This document shows, one piece after another, positions 8,704 through 18,021 of a stretch of DNA of 64,000 nt (its first letter is position 1; every line of letters begins with the position of its first letter). Below the pieces are notes generated by a model that had not been told where the DNA came from, did not search any database, and saw only the letters and a program-made list of their open reading frames with translations. The DNA lies in assembly GCA_910577475.1 (NCBI GenBank), contig CAJTLJ010000007.1:62001-126000 (forward strand), in the 5' to 3' direction. The position numbers and the translations under genes were made by a program. Origin of the DNA: an uncultured Alistipes sp. GTDB lineage: Bacteria; Bacteroidota; Bacteroidia; Bacteroidales; Rikenellaceae.

Positions 8704-8724
8704 AATCGGATAAGGTCTGATTCG

Positions 8725-9732
8725 TTATTCGGCGATTTCCACCTCTACCCCGTCGTCCAACCGCGAGAAGGCCGTCACGGCAACCGCTTCGCCCTCCTCG
8801 ACGCCCGAGAGGATGTCGATCCGCGAACCGCTCTGGCGACCCTGCGTCACGCGGCGGCGTTCGGCCTTGCCGTCCTTGATGACATAGAGGTAGCGCTCCG
8901 ACGATCCCACCTGCTTCTGCACGGCCACGTCGGGCACCATGACGCCCTCCTTCTCGCCCATGTTGAAGATCGTGCGGGCGAACATGCCGGGGCGCAGCAC
9001 CTCGCCGCCATTGGGCACCGTAACCTCGACCGTGAAGGTGCGCGTCGCGGCGTCGAGCGCCGGATGGATCAGCGACACCCGGCCCGCAAAGGTCCGGTCG
9101 GGGAACACCTCCAGCTTCAGGTCGACGGGCATGCCGACCTTAACGGCGGGAAAGAACTGCTCGGGGACGTTGGCGATCACCTTCACCGGATTGATCTGCA
9201 TGACATGCAGGATGGGCTGGTTCATGAAGAGGTCGCCGGCCTCGTTGTTGCGGGCCGTCACGACGCCCGTGATGGGCGAACGGAGCTCGATGTTCTTCTT
9301 CAGGTTGGCCACCACCTCGCGCTGCACGTCGAGGGCCGCCTTGGCCTGATCGATCTGCTGGGCGGAGATGCCGCCGGCATCGAAGACCGGCTTCAGGCGG
9401 TTATAGTCGTCCTCGACGGTCTTGAGCTGCACCAGCGCCTGGTTGTACTGCGTAGGGTCGAGCGTCACGAGCACCTGACCCTGCTGTACGCGGTCGCCCA
9501 CGTCGACGCGGATGCGGTCGATGTGCACGCCCGAGGCGGCTGGGGTGATGTCGTTCTCCTTGTAGGGGAGAATCTCGGAGGTGTACTCCTCGGTGAGCTG
9601 CACGACGGCCCGCTCGGCGGTCGCCGTCTTGGTCAGGACGCGGGGCGTCTCGACGACTTGGGTCGTCTGCTGCTTCGAGCCGCATGCGGCCAGACCGAGC
9701 AGTGCCAGACAAATTGCTGCTGTTCTTTTCAT
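8725..9732 (-). CDS. RND efflux periplasmic adaptor (membrane fusion protein)
   Basis: The 335-residue protein starts with a lipoprotein signal (MKRTAAICLALLGLAAC). It then shows the adaptor order: beta-barrel strand, lipoyl half (VHIDRIRVDVGDRVQQGQVLVTLD), a helical hairpin of about 60 residues, the second lipoyl half (LRSPITGVVTARNNEAGDL), barrel and membrane-proximal domain. It bridges the RND pump in the inner membrane to the TolC channel in the outer membrane. It lies 21 bases before the pump gene. The alpha-hairpin is short, as in many Bacteroidota adaptors. Confidence 0.93.
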   Translation of the reverse strand: MKRTAAICLALLGLAACGSKQQTTQVVETPRVLTKTATAERAVVQLTEEYTSEILPYKENDITPAASGVHIDRIRVDVGDRVQQGQVLVTLDPTQYNQALVQLKTVEDDYNRLKPVFDAGGISAQQIDQAKAALDVQREVVANLKKNIELRSPITGVVTARNNEAGDLFMNQPILHVMQINPVKVIANVPEQFFPAVKVGMPVDLKLEVFPDRTFAGRVSLIHPALDAATRTFTVEVTVPNGGEVLRPGMFARTIFNMGEKEGVMVPDVAVQKQVGSSERYLYVIKDGKAERRRVTQGRQSGSRIDILSGVEEGEAVAVTAFSRLDDGVEVEIAE

Positions 9733-9779
9733 GTTTCGTTCCGTTTATTTTATACACATATTTTCCGAAAAGGGGTCTC

Positions 9780-11093
9780 CTACCGCTCGCGGCCGATGAT
9801 CCGGTCGTAGTCGGCCTTGGCCGAGAGATAGTCGTAGATGGCCTGCGAATAGTTCAGACGGGCCTGCGTCAGGGTGAGCTGGGCCGTGTTGAGCTCGAGC
9901 ATCGTGCCGGCGCCGGCGTTGTAGCGGGTCTGCGAGATCGAGTAGGCCTTCTCCGCCTGACGGACCGTGGTCTCCTGCGAGAACATCTGCTCGCGGGCCG
10001 TGAGCAGCGTATTGACGGCGCTGCGGGCCTGCACGTCCACTTGCTTGCGGGCATATTCGCGCTGCAGGTCGAGCTGGGCGATCTGGTTCTTGATCGAACG
10101 GGACTGGTTCATCTTCGTCAGACCGGCGAAGATGGGCACCGACAACTGCACGCCGACGGAGATGGGATTGGTCCAGAAATAGCGGGCCCCGTTGTCGGGC
10201 GTCACGCTCAGGAAGGGAGCCATGTCGTTACCCGTATAGGAGGCCTGTCCGAAGGCCGCCAGGCTCGGCAGACGCGACGCGTTGGCGACCTTCAGCTGAC
10301 GGCGGAGCTGCTCCTGCTGCAATTCGAGCTGACGCAGGGAGCTGTTCTCGCTCAGATCGACGGTCAGCGCGTCGGCACCGGCGAATACGGCGTCGCGCAT
10401 GCCGTCCAGCTCGCCCGTCACCTCGATATCGATCTCCTCGGGCAGCGAAAGGTACATCTTGAGCATCAGCTCGGCCACCTGGATCGAGTTTTCGGTCTGA
10501 AGAATCGTCGGCTTCAGATTGCTCAGCTGCACCTGGGCGGTCAGCAGGTCGTACTCCGAAGCCAGGCCGTTGCGATACTTCAGCTCGGTTTCGTCGACGG
10601 TCTGCTTCACCGTGCGCTCCGACTCGCGGAGCACGGCGAGCGACTGCTCGGCCAGCAGGATGTTGTAGAAGGACTTCTTCACCTCGGCCACCAGATCGAT
10701 GCGGGCCGAACGGGCCGACTCGACGGCCGACTCCATCTGCGCCCGGTTGAGCTTGAGCGTGCGGTAGACCTGCGGCGCGAAGAGCGGCAGCGAGACGTCG
10801 CCCGTAAAGGCGAAGGTGTTGTCGGCACCGAACGAGATGCCGCCGCGCATTTCGGACTTGACGATCGAGCGGGTATATTGGCCGCCCGCCGAGATCTGCG
10901 GCAGCAGGTTACCCCACGTCTGGCGCTTCACGTAGTCGTAACGTTCGACCTCCATGTCGGCGATCTTGACCGTAGGATTCTCGCTCAGGGCCAGCTGCAC
11001 GGCGGTTTCGAGATCCAGCCGGAGCGGCTGCGCCTGTGCGGCGGCCGACCCGAAGGCCAGCGCGAGAGCAACCGTAAAAAAGACTCTTTTCAT
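9780..11093 (-). CDS. TolC-family outer membrane efflux protein
   Basis: The 437-residue protein has a signal peptide (MKRVFFTVALALAFGSAAAQA) and two repeats of long heptad-like helices broken by short strands, as in TolC. The mature N-terminus, PLRLDLETAVQLALSENPTV, is the usual opening of this family. As a trimer it forms the exit duct of the tripartite pump. It is the second gene of the efflux operon, 18 bases after tetR and 47 before the adaptor. Confidence 0.93.
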   Translation of the reverse strand: MKRVFFTVALALAFGSAAAQAQPLRLDLETAVQLALSENPTVKIADMEVERYDYVKRQTWGNLLPQISAGGQYTRSIVKSEMRGGISFGADNTFAFTGDVSLPLFAPQVYRTLKLNRAQMESAVESARSARIDLVAEVKKSFYNILLAEQSLAVLRESERTVKQTVDETELKYRNGLASEYDLLTAQVQLSNLKPTILQTENSIQVAELMLKMYLSLPEEIDIEVTGELDGMRDAVFAGADALTVDLSENSSLRQLELQQEQLRRQLKVANASRLPSLAAFGQASYTGNDMAPFLSVTPDNGARYFWTNPISVGVQLSVPIFAGLTKMNQSRSIKNQIAQLDLQREYARKQVDVQARSAVNTLLTAREQMFSQETTVRQAEKAYSISQTRYNAGAGTMLELNTAQLTLTQARLNYSQAIYDYLSAKADYDRIIGRER

Positions 11094-11111
11094 ATTTTCG
11101 AATTCTTGTGT

Positions 11112-11756
11112 TTAATTTTCCTGCGTAGTTTCCGGACGGGGGGGGGTGTAGCGGCGCTTGTACTCGTCCACCAGCTCCAGTCCCTTGCGGGTCGAGATGC
11201 CGCGGAAGAAATTGCCGACGATCTGTACGAAGGCGTCGCGTTCGCTCATGCCGCTGGGCACGATCTCCAGACGATGGTTCATCAGCCCCGAAGCCGTATA
11301 ATAGAGCATCGAGATCGCCAGGTCGAAATTGAAGTCCGAAACGAACAGCCCCTCCTCGACCCCGATCTCCAGCATCCGGCGGAAATCGCGGTAGTTCTTC
11401 TCGCGTCCTTCGGCCATCACCCGGTCGTGAACCGCCGGATAGAACTTCTTGAGGTTATCCATCATCCGCGTCGAGACGACCGTGCTGTCCAGAATATGGT
11501 TCAGCGCGATGAAGAGCCCCTCGAGCACATCGGCCGCATGAGCCGCCGCAGCCACGGTCCGCTCGCGCCGCTGTTCGAAGAAACGGGTGATCGACAAGGC
11601 GAGAAGTTCCTCCTTGTCGCCGAACTGTTCGTACAGCGTCCGTTTCGACACCCCCAGCGAACGGGCGATGTCGTCCATGCGCACGGACTTGATTCCCTGC
11701 TGGACGAACATCCGCATCGCCTCCTCGATGATCCGATCCTTTTGCGTTGGCTCCAT
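11112..11756 (-). CDS. TetR/AcrR-family repressor of the efflux operon
   Basis: The first 60 of 214 residues hold the TetR DNA-binding domain with its helix-turn-helix (VRMDDIARSLGVSKRTLYEQFGDKEELL). The helical remainder should bind an inducer and dimerise. The gene heads the operon that encodes TolC, adaptor, pump and PII-like protein, so self-repression with relief by a pump substrate is the natural reading. A promoter and a short dyad lie just upstream. The gene has a run of 9 C (coding strand) in its last codons (YTPPRPETTQEN), where slippage would change only the extreme C-terminus. Confidence 0.92.
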   Translation of the reverse strand: MEPTQKDRIIEEAMRMFVQQGIKSVRMDDIARSLGVSKRTLYEQFGDKEELLALSITRFFEQRRERTVAAAAHAADVLEGLFIALNHILDSTVVSTRMMDNLKKFYPAVHDRVMAEGREKNYRDFRRMLEIGVEEGLFVSDFNFDLAISMLYYTASGLMNHRLEIVPSGMSERDAFVQIVGNFFRGISTRKGLELVDEYKRRYTPPRPETTQEN

Positions 11757-11776
11757 AGTCGTTGTTTTTCCGACGA

Positions 11777-11817
11777 CAAAGGTAATAATAAAAACTCGGA
11801 AAACAAGAAAAGTTTTC
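11777..11817 (-). promoter_or_regulatory. Efflux operon promoter with candidate TetR operator
   Basis: On the minus strand a -7 box TACCTTTG lies at 11784-11777 and CTTG, 19 bases further up, is a fair -33 box. The dyad GAAAAC-N7-GTTTTC at 11799-11817 covers the -33 region and is a plausible repressor site. The regulator assignment is inferred from position. Confidence 0.55.
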
Positions 11818-11892
11818 TATTTTTCACGGTTTTCTCCTCGACAATTCCGAAAAGGGAGAAACCGGCAACCCGGGCGTCATGTACCATTACTC

Positions 11893-12036
11893 TGTCATGT
11901 CGAGCGCAGGGAGCGCAAGCCCCGTAGTCGAAACATCCCGACCGGGCGGAACATTCGTCGGGTAATCGGCACGGATTCCCAATGATACGACCGCCGAGAT
12001 TCCTCGACTCCGACTGCGGCTCCGCCCGGAATGACC
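11893..12036. repeat. Dispersed intergenic palindromic repeat (copy group B)
   Basis: One fold-back pair of the family. The left unit begins TGTCATGTCGAGCGCAGGGA and runs to AAACATCCCGACC; the right unit ends GATTCCTCGACTCCGACTGC...CGGAATGACC. The remaining part of the 368-base gap holds the efflux promoter on one side and the transporter terminator on the other; no gene was seen. Confidence 0.85.
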
Positions 12037-12037
12037 G

Positions 12038-12079
12038 AAAAAAAAGACCATAAGCAGCCCGATGTCGGGCTGCTTATGG
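12038..12079 (-). terminator. Terminator of the peptide transporter gene
   Basis: The stem CCATAAGCAGCCCGA at 12048-12062 pairs with its complement ending at 12079. Read on the minus strand the hairpin is followed by TCTTTTTTTT, a textbook tail. It lies 45 bases past the transporter stop. Confidence 0.9.
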
Positions 12080-12124
12080 AAGAGAACTCATTTTCCGTCC
12101 GTTTCGGGAGCGGAAACGAGGGAA

Positions 12125-13690
12125 TTACTTCGTCACGCGCTCCAGCCACTTCACCATGCCGAGCATGATGCCCATCGAGGTGAGGCAGACAAGCAGGAAG
12201 ACGCTCCAGCACTGCCAGATGGGGAACTTGTTGTACATGAGCGGGCCGACCCACAGCATGAGGTTGCCCACGGCCGTAGCGCCGAGCCAGAGGCCCTGGC
12301 AGAGACCCTGCAAGTGCTTGGGAGCCACCTTCGACACGAACGAAAGGCCCAGCGGCGAGATGAAGAGCTCGGCCACCGTGAGGAAGAAGTAGAGGACGAT
12401 GAGCACCCACGGACCCGAGATCATGGCGGCACGGGCGTCGACCGGCATGGCGCGGAAAGCCTCGGCGGAGGGGTAACCCATTACATAGGAGTAGGCGGCC
12501 AGGAAGAGGTAGGCGGTGCCGGCGATAGCCATACCGATGGCGATCTTCCGGGGAGTGGAGATCACCTTGCCGCGGGCGGCCATTGAGCCGAAGATCCACA
12601 TGATGACGGGGGTCAGCACGATCACGAAGAAGGGGTTGATGGCCTGCCATACCTCGGGAGCCACGCTCGACGAGTTCACGAAGTCGCGGGCGAAGAGCGA
12701 CAGCGACGTACCGTTCTGGTGGAAGGCGAACCAGAAGAAGACGGCGATAGCCAGCACGGCGAACAGGGCGTACATGCGCTGCTTGATCTCGGTAGCGGCG
12801 GCCTTGCGCTCCTCGGGCGTATAGTCTACGGACGCGGCGGCGACCTTCTTGCCGGGGGCGGGGAAGATGCGCTTCGTGGCGATGAAGATAACCAGCGAGA
12901 TCAGCATGGCCGCCACCGAGGCGATGAACGAGTAGTGGATACCCTCATTGAAGATTTGCAGGTAGCGGTTGCAGAACTCGGCCATGTCGCCGACGGCGGC
13001 ACCGCCGGTCACCTGATCGACGAGCTGCTGGAGGTTGGCCATCTGCTCGGCGGCCAGGTCGCCGCCCTTCTCGATATACTCGTGGCAGAGGGCGGGCAGC
13101 TGGGCATTATAGGTCAGCGCGTGCACCTTGAGCCACCAGCTGCGCAGCAGCGGAGCGATGAAAGGAGCCAGCACGCCGCCGATATTGATGAAGACGTAGA
13201 AGATCTGGAAACCGGAGTCGCGCTTCGACTTGGCGATCAGCAGCTCCTTCTCGCCCTTTTTGGCGGCGTCGGCCTCCAGGTTGTCGTACATCTGGCCGAC
13301 GATGGCCTGCAGGTTGCCCTTGAACAGACCGTTGCCGAAGGCGATGATGAAGAGGGCCGCGCAGGTCAGCGGCAGCAGCCAGCCGACATTCTGCGACGTG
13401 GAGAGGATGGGGATGGAGAGGATCACATAACCCAGCGCCATCACCGTCAGGCCGGTCATGATGGTACCCTTATAGTTCTGGGTCTTGTCGGCGATCCAGC
13501 CGCCCACGAGCGCCAGCACATAGATGCCGGCATAGAAGAAGGAGTAGATGAGCGTGCTCTTCTCCTCGCTCAAGCCGAACTTGGAGCAGAGGAAGAGCAC
13601 CAGCACGGCATTCATGATGTAGTAACCGAAGCGTTCGCCCATGTTACTGAGCGCCGCAGCCAACAGACCTTTGGGGTGTCCTTTGAACAT
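12125..13690 (-). CDS. POT/PTR-family proton-coupled peptide transporter
   Basis: The 521-residue protein has about 12-14 membrane segments and the POT signature near the N-terminus (SNMGERFGYYIMNAVLVLFL), including the E-R pair of the ExxERF motif that couples protons to peptides. It imports di- or tripeptides across the inner membrane. A central hydrophilic stretch (about residues 195-245) is longer than in E. coli DtpA and is commonly seen in the Bacteroidota branch. It is a single-gene unit with its own promoter and terminator. Confidence 0.93.
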   Translation of the reverse strand: MFKGHPKGLLAAALSNMGERFGYYIMNAVLVLFLCSKFGLSEEKSTLIYSFFYAGIYVLALVGGWIADKTQNYKGTIMTGLTVMALGYVILSIPILSTSQNVGWLLPLTCAALFIIAFGNGLFKGNLQAIVGQMYDNLEADAAKKGEKELLIAKSKRDSGFQIFYVFINIGGVLAPFIAPLLRSWWLKVHALTYNAQLPALCHEYIEKGGDLAAEQMANLQQLVDQVTGGAAVGDMAEFCNRYLQIFNEGIHYSFIASVAAMLISLVIFIATKRIFPAPGKKVAAASVDYTPEERKAAATEIKQRMYALFAVLAIAVFFWFAFHQNGTSLSLFARDFVNSSSVAPEVWQAINPFFVIVLTPVIMWIFGSMAARGKVISTPRKIAIGMAIAGTAYLFLAAYSYVMGYPSAEAFRAMPVDARAAMISGPWVLIVLYFFLTVAELFISPLGLSFVSKVAPKHLQGLCQGLWLGATAVGNLMLWVGPLMYNKFPIWQCWSVFLLVCLTSMGIMLGMVKWLERVTK

Positions 13691-13728
13691 AAAGTGAAAG
13701 TTTTAGGGTAAATAAAATTTTTCGACAA

Positions 13729-13758
13729 CAAATGTAAAAAAATATCGGCAATTTGCAA
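13729..13758 (-). promoter_or_regulatory. Promoter of the peptide transporter gene
   Basis: On the minus strand the -7 box TACATTTG lies at 13736-13729, with TTGC about 18 bases upstream as -33 element. The spacing fits the Bacteroidota primary sigma factor. It is about 40 bases above the start codon. Confidence 0.6.
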
Positions 13759-13821
13759 TCGCATCGTACGACAAACTGCCATATTTTTCCTATATTTGTA
13801 GAGATCATTCGCTGCTTTGCC

Positions 13822-15510
13822 ATGAAAATTGCCACCTTCCGCCGGATCGTCCCGATGCTGTCGCTGCTGCTCGCCGCGGCCTGCCGCACGACGCCCGCCG
13901 GCGAGGCCCGGTTCACCCGCTTCGCCTACGCCGGGCACGACGCCCGCTTCGAACGGTCCATCGACCCCCGCAACGCCTATCTCAACCCCGTATTGTGCGG
14001 ATTCAACTCGGACCCGAGCGTCTGCCGCAAGGGCGGGGACTACTTTCTGGTAACCTCGTCGTTCACCTTCCACCCTTCGATTCCGATCTACCACAGCCGC
14101 GACCTGGTGCACTGGCGGTCGATAGGATCGGTGATCGTAAGGCCCGAGCGGCTGCCGCTGGACTCCCTGCGCTTCAACCGGGGCGTCTACGCCGCCGACA
14201 TCAGCTACAACCCGCACAACGACACCTTCTACGTGGTGAACACCTGCGTGGACGGCATCGGGAACTTCGCGGTGAAGTGCCGCGACCCCTTCGCAGGCGA
14301 CTGGAGCGACCCCATTCCGCTCCCCGAGGCAGAGGGCATCGACCCCTCGCTCTTCTTCGACGACGACGGCCGTGCCTACCTCTGCCACAACGGCATGCCG
14401 CCCGGCGGACGGCAGTGGAACAGCCACCGCGCCCTCTGGATGCGGGAGTACGACCTCGACCGGGACTGCCTGACGGGCGACCCGGTGCTGCTGCTGGACG
14501 GCGGTCTGGACCCCGCGTCCCGCCCCGAGTGGCTGGAGGGTCCCCGCATCTACAAAACGGAGGGCCGCTACTACCTGCTGGCGGCTGAAGGGGGCACCTA
14601 CGAGAACCATGCGCAGATCGCGCTGGTCGCCGATGCGGTGACGGGCCCCTACCGCCCCTGCGCCGTCAATCCCGTACTCACCCAGCGCGACCTGCCCGAA
14701 GATCGGCCCGACAAGGTGACCTGTGCGGGCCATGCCGATCTGATCGACACCCCCGAGGGAGATTGGTACGCCGTTTTCCACGGCTGCCGCCCCTACGCCG
14801 ACACCCACTATAACACCGGGCGCGAGACCTTTCTGCTGCCGGTGGAGCGGAGCCGGTTTCCGGTGATCCTGCCCCCGGGCGAAGCGATTCCCACGGCGGT
14901 TCGCAAACCGGGGCTGCAACCCGACGGCCAGCCTCCGCAGAGCGGCAACTTCAGCTGGGAGACCGACTTTCGGGAGCCGCTCGACGGCCGCTGGCTGAGG
15001 ATCCGCACCCCGCGCAGCACGTGGTGGCGGACCGGAAAGGAGGGGCTCGCGCTTCGCGACAGCGGCTGCACGCTCTTCGGGCAGGGCAGTCCGGCCTTCG
15101 TCGGGTGCCGTCAGCAGCACACCGATTTCGAGGCGGAGACCGAACTGCGCTTCCGTCCTCAGGAGGGGGCGTTCGCCGGTATGGCGCTCTTTCAGAACGA
15201 ACGGCACAACCTGCTGTTCGGAAAGAGCCGCCGCGGAGGCCGCACCGAGATCGTCGTCATCCGCACCGAAAAACGGCCCGAAATTCTCTGCCGCCTGCCG
15301 ATAGCGGACGACGAGGAGCCGGTCGTCCTGCGCATCCGCGCCGCGGGCGGGCAGTGCGATCTGGAGTATGCGGAGGCGGGCAAGCCCTTCGCGACCGCAG
15401 CGGCCGGAGTGGACTGCCGCAACCTGAGCACCCACACGGCCCGCGGGTTCAACGGCGTGCTGATCGGGCTCTACAACGGAAAAGCCGCGACTGAAACGAA
15501 CAACGAATAA
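13822..15510 (+). CDS. Glycoside hydrolase family 43 lipoprotein (xylosidase/arabinosidase-like)
   Basis: I chose the ATG at 13822, not the one 23 codons earlier, because it gives a proper lipoprotein signal (MKIATFRRIVPMLSLLLAAAC). The five-bladed propeller residues of GH43 can be picked out: base D64 in NSDPSV, pKa-setting D174 in GIDPSLFF, and acid E239 in WLEGPRIY. After about residue 320 follows a beta-sandwich of the kind joined to GH43 beta-xylosidases. The enzyme should trim plant xylan or arabinan oligosaccharides at the cell surface or in the periplasm. It lies 23 bases before the branching enzyme gene. No susC/susD pair is next to it, so it is not in a typical polysaccharide utilisation locus. 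Confidence 0.9.
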   Translation: MKIATFRRIVPMLSLLLAAACRTTPAGEARFTRFAYAGHDARFERSIDPRNAYLNPVLCGFNSDPSVCRKGGDYFLVTSSFTFHPSIPIYHSRDLVHWRSIGSVIVRPERLPLDSLRFNRGVYAADISYNPHNDTFYVVNTCVDGIGNFAVKCRDPFAGDWSDPIPLPEAEGIDPSLFFDDDGRAYLCHNGMPPGGRQWNSHRALWMREYDLDRDCLTGDPVLLLDGGLDPASRPEWLEGPRIYKTEGRYYLLAAEGGTYENHAQIALVADAVTGPYRPCAVNPVLTQRDLPEDRPDKVTCAGHADLIDTPEGDWYAVFHGCRPYADTHYNTGRETFLLPVERSRFPVILPPGEAIPTAVRKPGLQPDGQPPQSGNFSWETDFREPLDGRWLRIRTPRSTWWRTGKEGLALRDSGCTLFGQGSPAFVGCRQQHTDFEAETELRFRPQEGAFAGMALFQNERHNLLFGKSRRGGRTEIVVIRTEKRPEILCRLPIADDEEPVVLRIRAAGGQCDLEYAEAGKPFATAAAGVDCRNLSTHTARGFNGVLIGLYNGKAATETNNE

Positions 15511-15533
15511 TAAAAGATACAAAGAGATACGCT

Positions 15534-17558
15534 ATGGAGACACATCTTCCCATTGTCGAACAGGACGAATGGCTGCGCCCCGTGGAGGGCGAAATCGAAT
15601 ACCGCCACCGGCTCTACACCGAACAGCTCGACCGCATCCGGGAATCGGCCGGGTCGCTGGTCGACTACGCCAACGGCTACCGCTACTACGGCTGGCAGCG
15701 GGACGAGGATCTGCGCGGCTGGTGGTTCCGCGAGTGGCTGCCCGCCGCGAAGGACGTCTATCTGTTCGGCGACTTCAACGGCTGGCAGCGCACCGAGTTG
15801 CGGCTCGACAAGGACAAAAGCGGCGTGTGGTCGATCTTCCTGCCCGACGCCATGTACGCCGATCGCCTCACGCACGGCTCGCTCTACAAGATCCACGTGC
15901 ACGGCGACAACGGCTGGCACGACCGCATTCCGGCCTACGCCACGCGCGTGGTGCAGAACGACGAGACGAAGGACTACACGGCCCAGTTCTGGATTCCGCA
16001 GCCCTTCGACTGGTCGGACGACCGGTTCGATATCGCCCGGAACGGCGACCTGCTGATCTACGAAGCCCATGTCGGCATGGCCCAGGAGCGCGAAGGGGTG
16101 GGCAGCTACTGCGAATTCACGAAGAAGATTCTGCCCGTCATCCGCAAGGACGGCTACAACGCCGTGCAGCTGATGGCTATCGCCGAGCACCCCTACTACG
16201 GATCGTTCGGCTACCACGTGTCGAGCTTCTTCGCCCCGTCGTCGCGCTTCGGCACCCCCGAGGAGTTGAAGGCGCTGGTGAAGCGGGCGCACGAGCTGGG
16301 CATCGCCGTCATCATGGACCTCGTGCACGCCCACTACGTGAAGAACCTCAACGAAGGGATCAACGAGCTGGACGGCAGCGACCATCAGTACTCGCTGCCC
16401 GGCGAAGCGGGCTATCAGCCCTACTGGGACTCGAAGACCTTCGACTACGGCCGTCCCGAAGTGCAGCACTTCCTGCTCTCGAACGTGAAATACTGGCTCG
16501 ACGAGTTCCGCTTCGACGGCTACCGGTTCGACGGCGTGACCTCGATGGTCTACCGCCACCACGGCTACACCGACTTCGACTGCCGCGAGAAGTTCTTCGA
16601 CGAGGGGATCAACCGCGACGCCCTGACCTACCTCACGCTCGCCAACCGGCTCATACACGACTTCCGCCCGGGGGCCGTAACCATCGCCGAGGAGGTGAGC
16701 GGCATGCCGGGCATGTGCATCCCGGCCGAACAGGGGGGCATCGGCTTCGACTACCGGCTCGGCATGGCCATACCCGACTTCTGGATCAAATACCTGAAGG
16801 AGGTGCCCGACGAGGAGTGGAACATCTGGGAGATGTGGTCGATCATGACCGACCGGCTGCCGGCCGTGAAGACCGTGGCCTACGCCGAGTCGCACGACCA
16901 GGCGCTGGTGGGCGACAAGACGCTGGCATTCCGACTCATGGACAAGGAGATGTATTTCTCGATGGACCGCGCGTCGCAGAACCTGATCGTCGACCGCGGC
17001 ATGGCGCTGCACAAGATGATCCGTCTGTTCACGATCTCGACGGGCGGGCAGGCCTACCTCAACTTCATGGGCAACGAGTTCGGACACCCCGAGTGGATCG
17101 ACTTCCCGCGCGAGGGTAACGGCTGGAGCTACCGGCACGCACGCCGGCAGTGGTCGCTGGCCCGAAACGGATTCCTGCGCTACGCGTGGTTGGGGGACTT
17201 CGACCGTGCGATGGTGAAGATCATCCGCAAATACAAGGTGATGGGGGCCGGCTACCCCTACAACCTCCAGATGGACGAGGGCAACAAGACGATGGTCTAC
17301 ACCCACGGCGGTCTGCTCTTCGTCTTCAACTGGCACCCCGCGGCCTCGATTCCCGACTACATCGTTCCGGTTCCGGAGCCCGGCAAGTACAAACTGCTGC
17401 TCTCGACCGACGAGGCGCGGTTCGGCGGTCAGGAGCGCAACGACCCGGCGACCGAGCACTTCTCCTTCCCCCACGAGGGCGAGGACGGCACGACCCGCCA
17501 CTACATGCAGATCTACAACACCTCGCGCACGGCGGCGGTCTTCAAAAAGGTGCGCTAA
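15534..17558 (+). CDS. glgB: 1,4-alpha-glucan (glycogen) branching enzyme, GH13
   Basis: The 674-residue protein has an N-terminal CBM48 domain (EWLPAAKDVYLFGDFNGWQR, residues 67-86), the GH13 barrel and a C-terminal beta domain. The four GH13 regions are present: DLVHAH (262-267), RFDG with nucleophile D333, AEE with acid E386, and ESHD with D455. Length and motifs (YYGSFGYHVSSFFAPSSR) fit the eukaryote-like GH13_8 branch used by Bacteroidota. It makes alpha-1,6 branches in cytoplasmic glycogen. It is downstream of the GH43 gene and ends in a terminator hairpin. Confidence 0.95.
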   Translation: METHLPIVEQDEWLRPVEGEIEYRHRLYTEQLDRIRESAGSLVDYANGYRYYGWQRDEDLRGWWFREWLPAAKDVYLFGDFNGWQRTELRLDKDKSGVWSIFLPDAMYADRLTHGSLYKIHVHGDNGWHDRIPAYATRVVQNDETKDYTAQFWIPQPFDWSDDRFDIARNGDLLIYEAHVGMAQEREGVGSYCEFTKKILPVIRKDGYNAVQLMAIAEHPYYGSFGYHVSSFFAPSSRFGTPEELKALVKRAHELGIAVIMDLVHAHYVKNLNEGINELDGSDHQYSLPGEAGYQPYWDSKTFDYGRPEVQHFLLSNVKYWLDEFRFDGYRFDGVTSMVYRHHGYTDFDCREKFFDEGINRDALTYLTLANRLIHDFRPGAVTIAEEVSGMPGMCIPAEQGGIGFDYRLGMAIPDFWIKYLKEVPDEEWNIWEMWSIMTDRLPAVKTVAYAESHDQALVGDKTLAFRLMDKEMYFSMDRASQNLIVDRGMALHKMIRLFTISTGGQAYLNFMGNEFGHPEWIDFPREGNGWSYRHARRQWSLARNGFLRYAWLGDFDRAMVKIIRKYKVMGAGYPYNLQMDEGNKTMVYTHGGLLFVFNWHPAASIPDYIVPVPEPGKYKLLLSTDEARFGGQERNDPATEHFSFPHEGEDGTTRHYMQIYNTSRTAAVFKKVR

Positions 17559-17572
17559 GCACCCTGCACGAC

Positions 17573-17612
17573 AACGGGGCCTGTCCGAATTGTCGGACAG
17601 ACCCCGTTATTT
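17573..17612 (+). terminator. Terminator after glgB
   Basis: The arms AACGGGGCCTGTCCGA and TCGGACAGACCCCGTT pair with one mismatch around a 3-base loop and are followed by ATTTT. It starts 15 bases after the stop codon. Confidence 0.85.
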
Positions 17613-17629
17613 TCAATTCACGATTATTC

Positions 17630-18014
17630 TGTCATGTTGAGCGGAGGGGCGCAAGCCCCGCAGTCGAAACATCCCGACATGGCGGAACATTCACCGACAC
17701 GACACGCACGGGCTCCCGCTCGCGCGACCGTCGGGATTCCTTGACTGCGCTTGGAATGACAATCGCGCTGTCACCTTGAGCGAAGCGATAGCGAAGTCGA
17801 AAGGTCTCCACATAACCGACATTCACCCTTGCGAGACATACCCGCAGTGCGCAGCCAGCGGAGGACAGACGGTTACGTACACTCCTTCGCCCCGAATGGC
17901 TGCGGACTGCCGCCGGCGTTTTACGCCGGCGATCATGCACGGTTCACAATTTATCCGTTCGCATACGACCGTCGGGATTCCTCGACTCCGCCTGCGGCTC
18001 CGCTCGGAATGACA
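17630..18014. repeat. Cluster of dispersed intergenic palindromic repeats (copy group C)
   Basis: At least three units: TGTCATGTTGAGCGGAGGGG near 17630, GTCACCTTGAGCGAAGCG near 17770, and ACCGTCGGGATTCCTCGACT with a GGAATGACA edge near 17969-18014. A stretch CATACCCGCAGTGCGCA at 17836 recurs at 30408 and, inverted, near 2140. The gap separates convergent glgB and the amidohydrolase; no gene was seen. Confidence 0.85.
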
Positions 18015-18021
18015 TATATCA

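Noticed and set aside
5569..9810. A 1413-codon open frame on the plus strand
   Set aside because: It runs antisense to the pump and adaptor genes, is extremely rich in His, Asp, Arg and Gly, and has no domain pattern. It is a by-product of G+C-rich codon use in the real genes.
12719..13711. Long plus-strand frame opposite the peptide transporter
   Set aside because: Composition is Gly/Asp/His/Gln-rich without hydrophobic pattern, while the minus strand encodes a clear POT transporter.
13753..13821. Longer N-terminus for the GH43 gene
   Set aside because: It would bury the lipoprotein signal 23 residues inside the protein and lies over the transporter promoter region.
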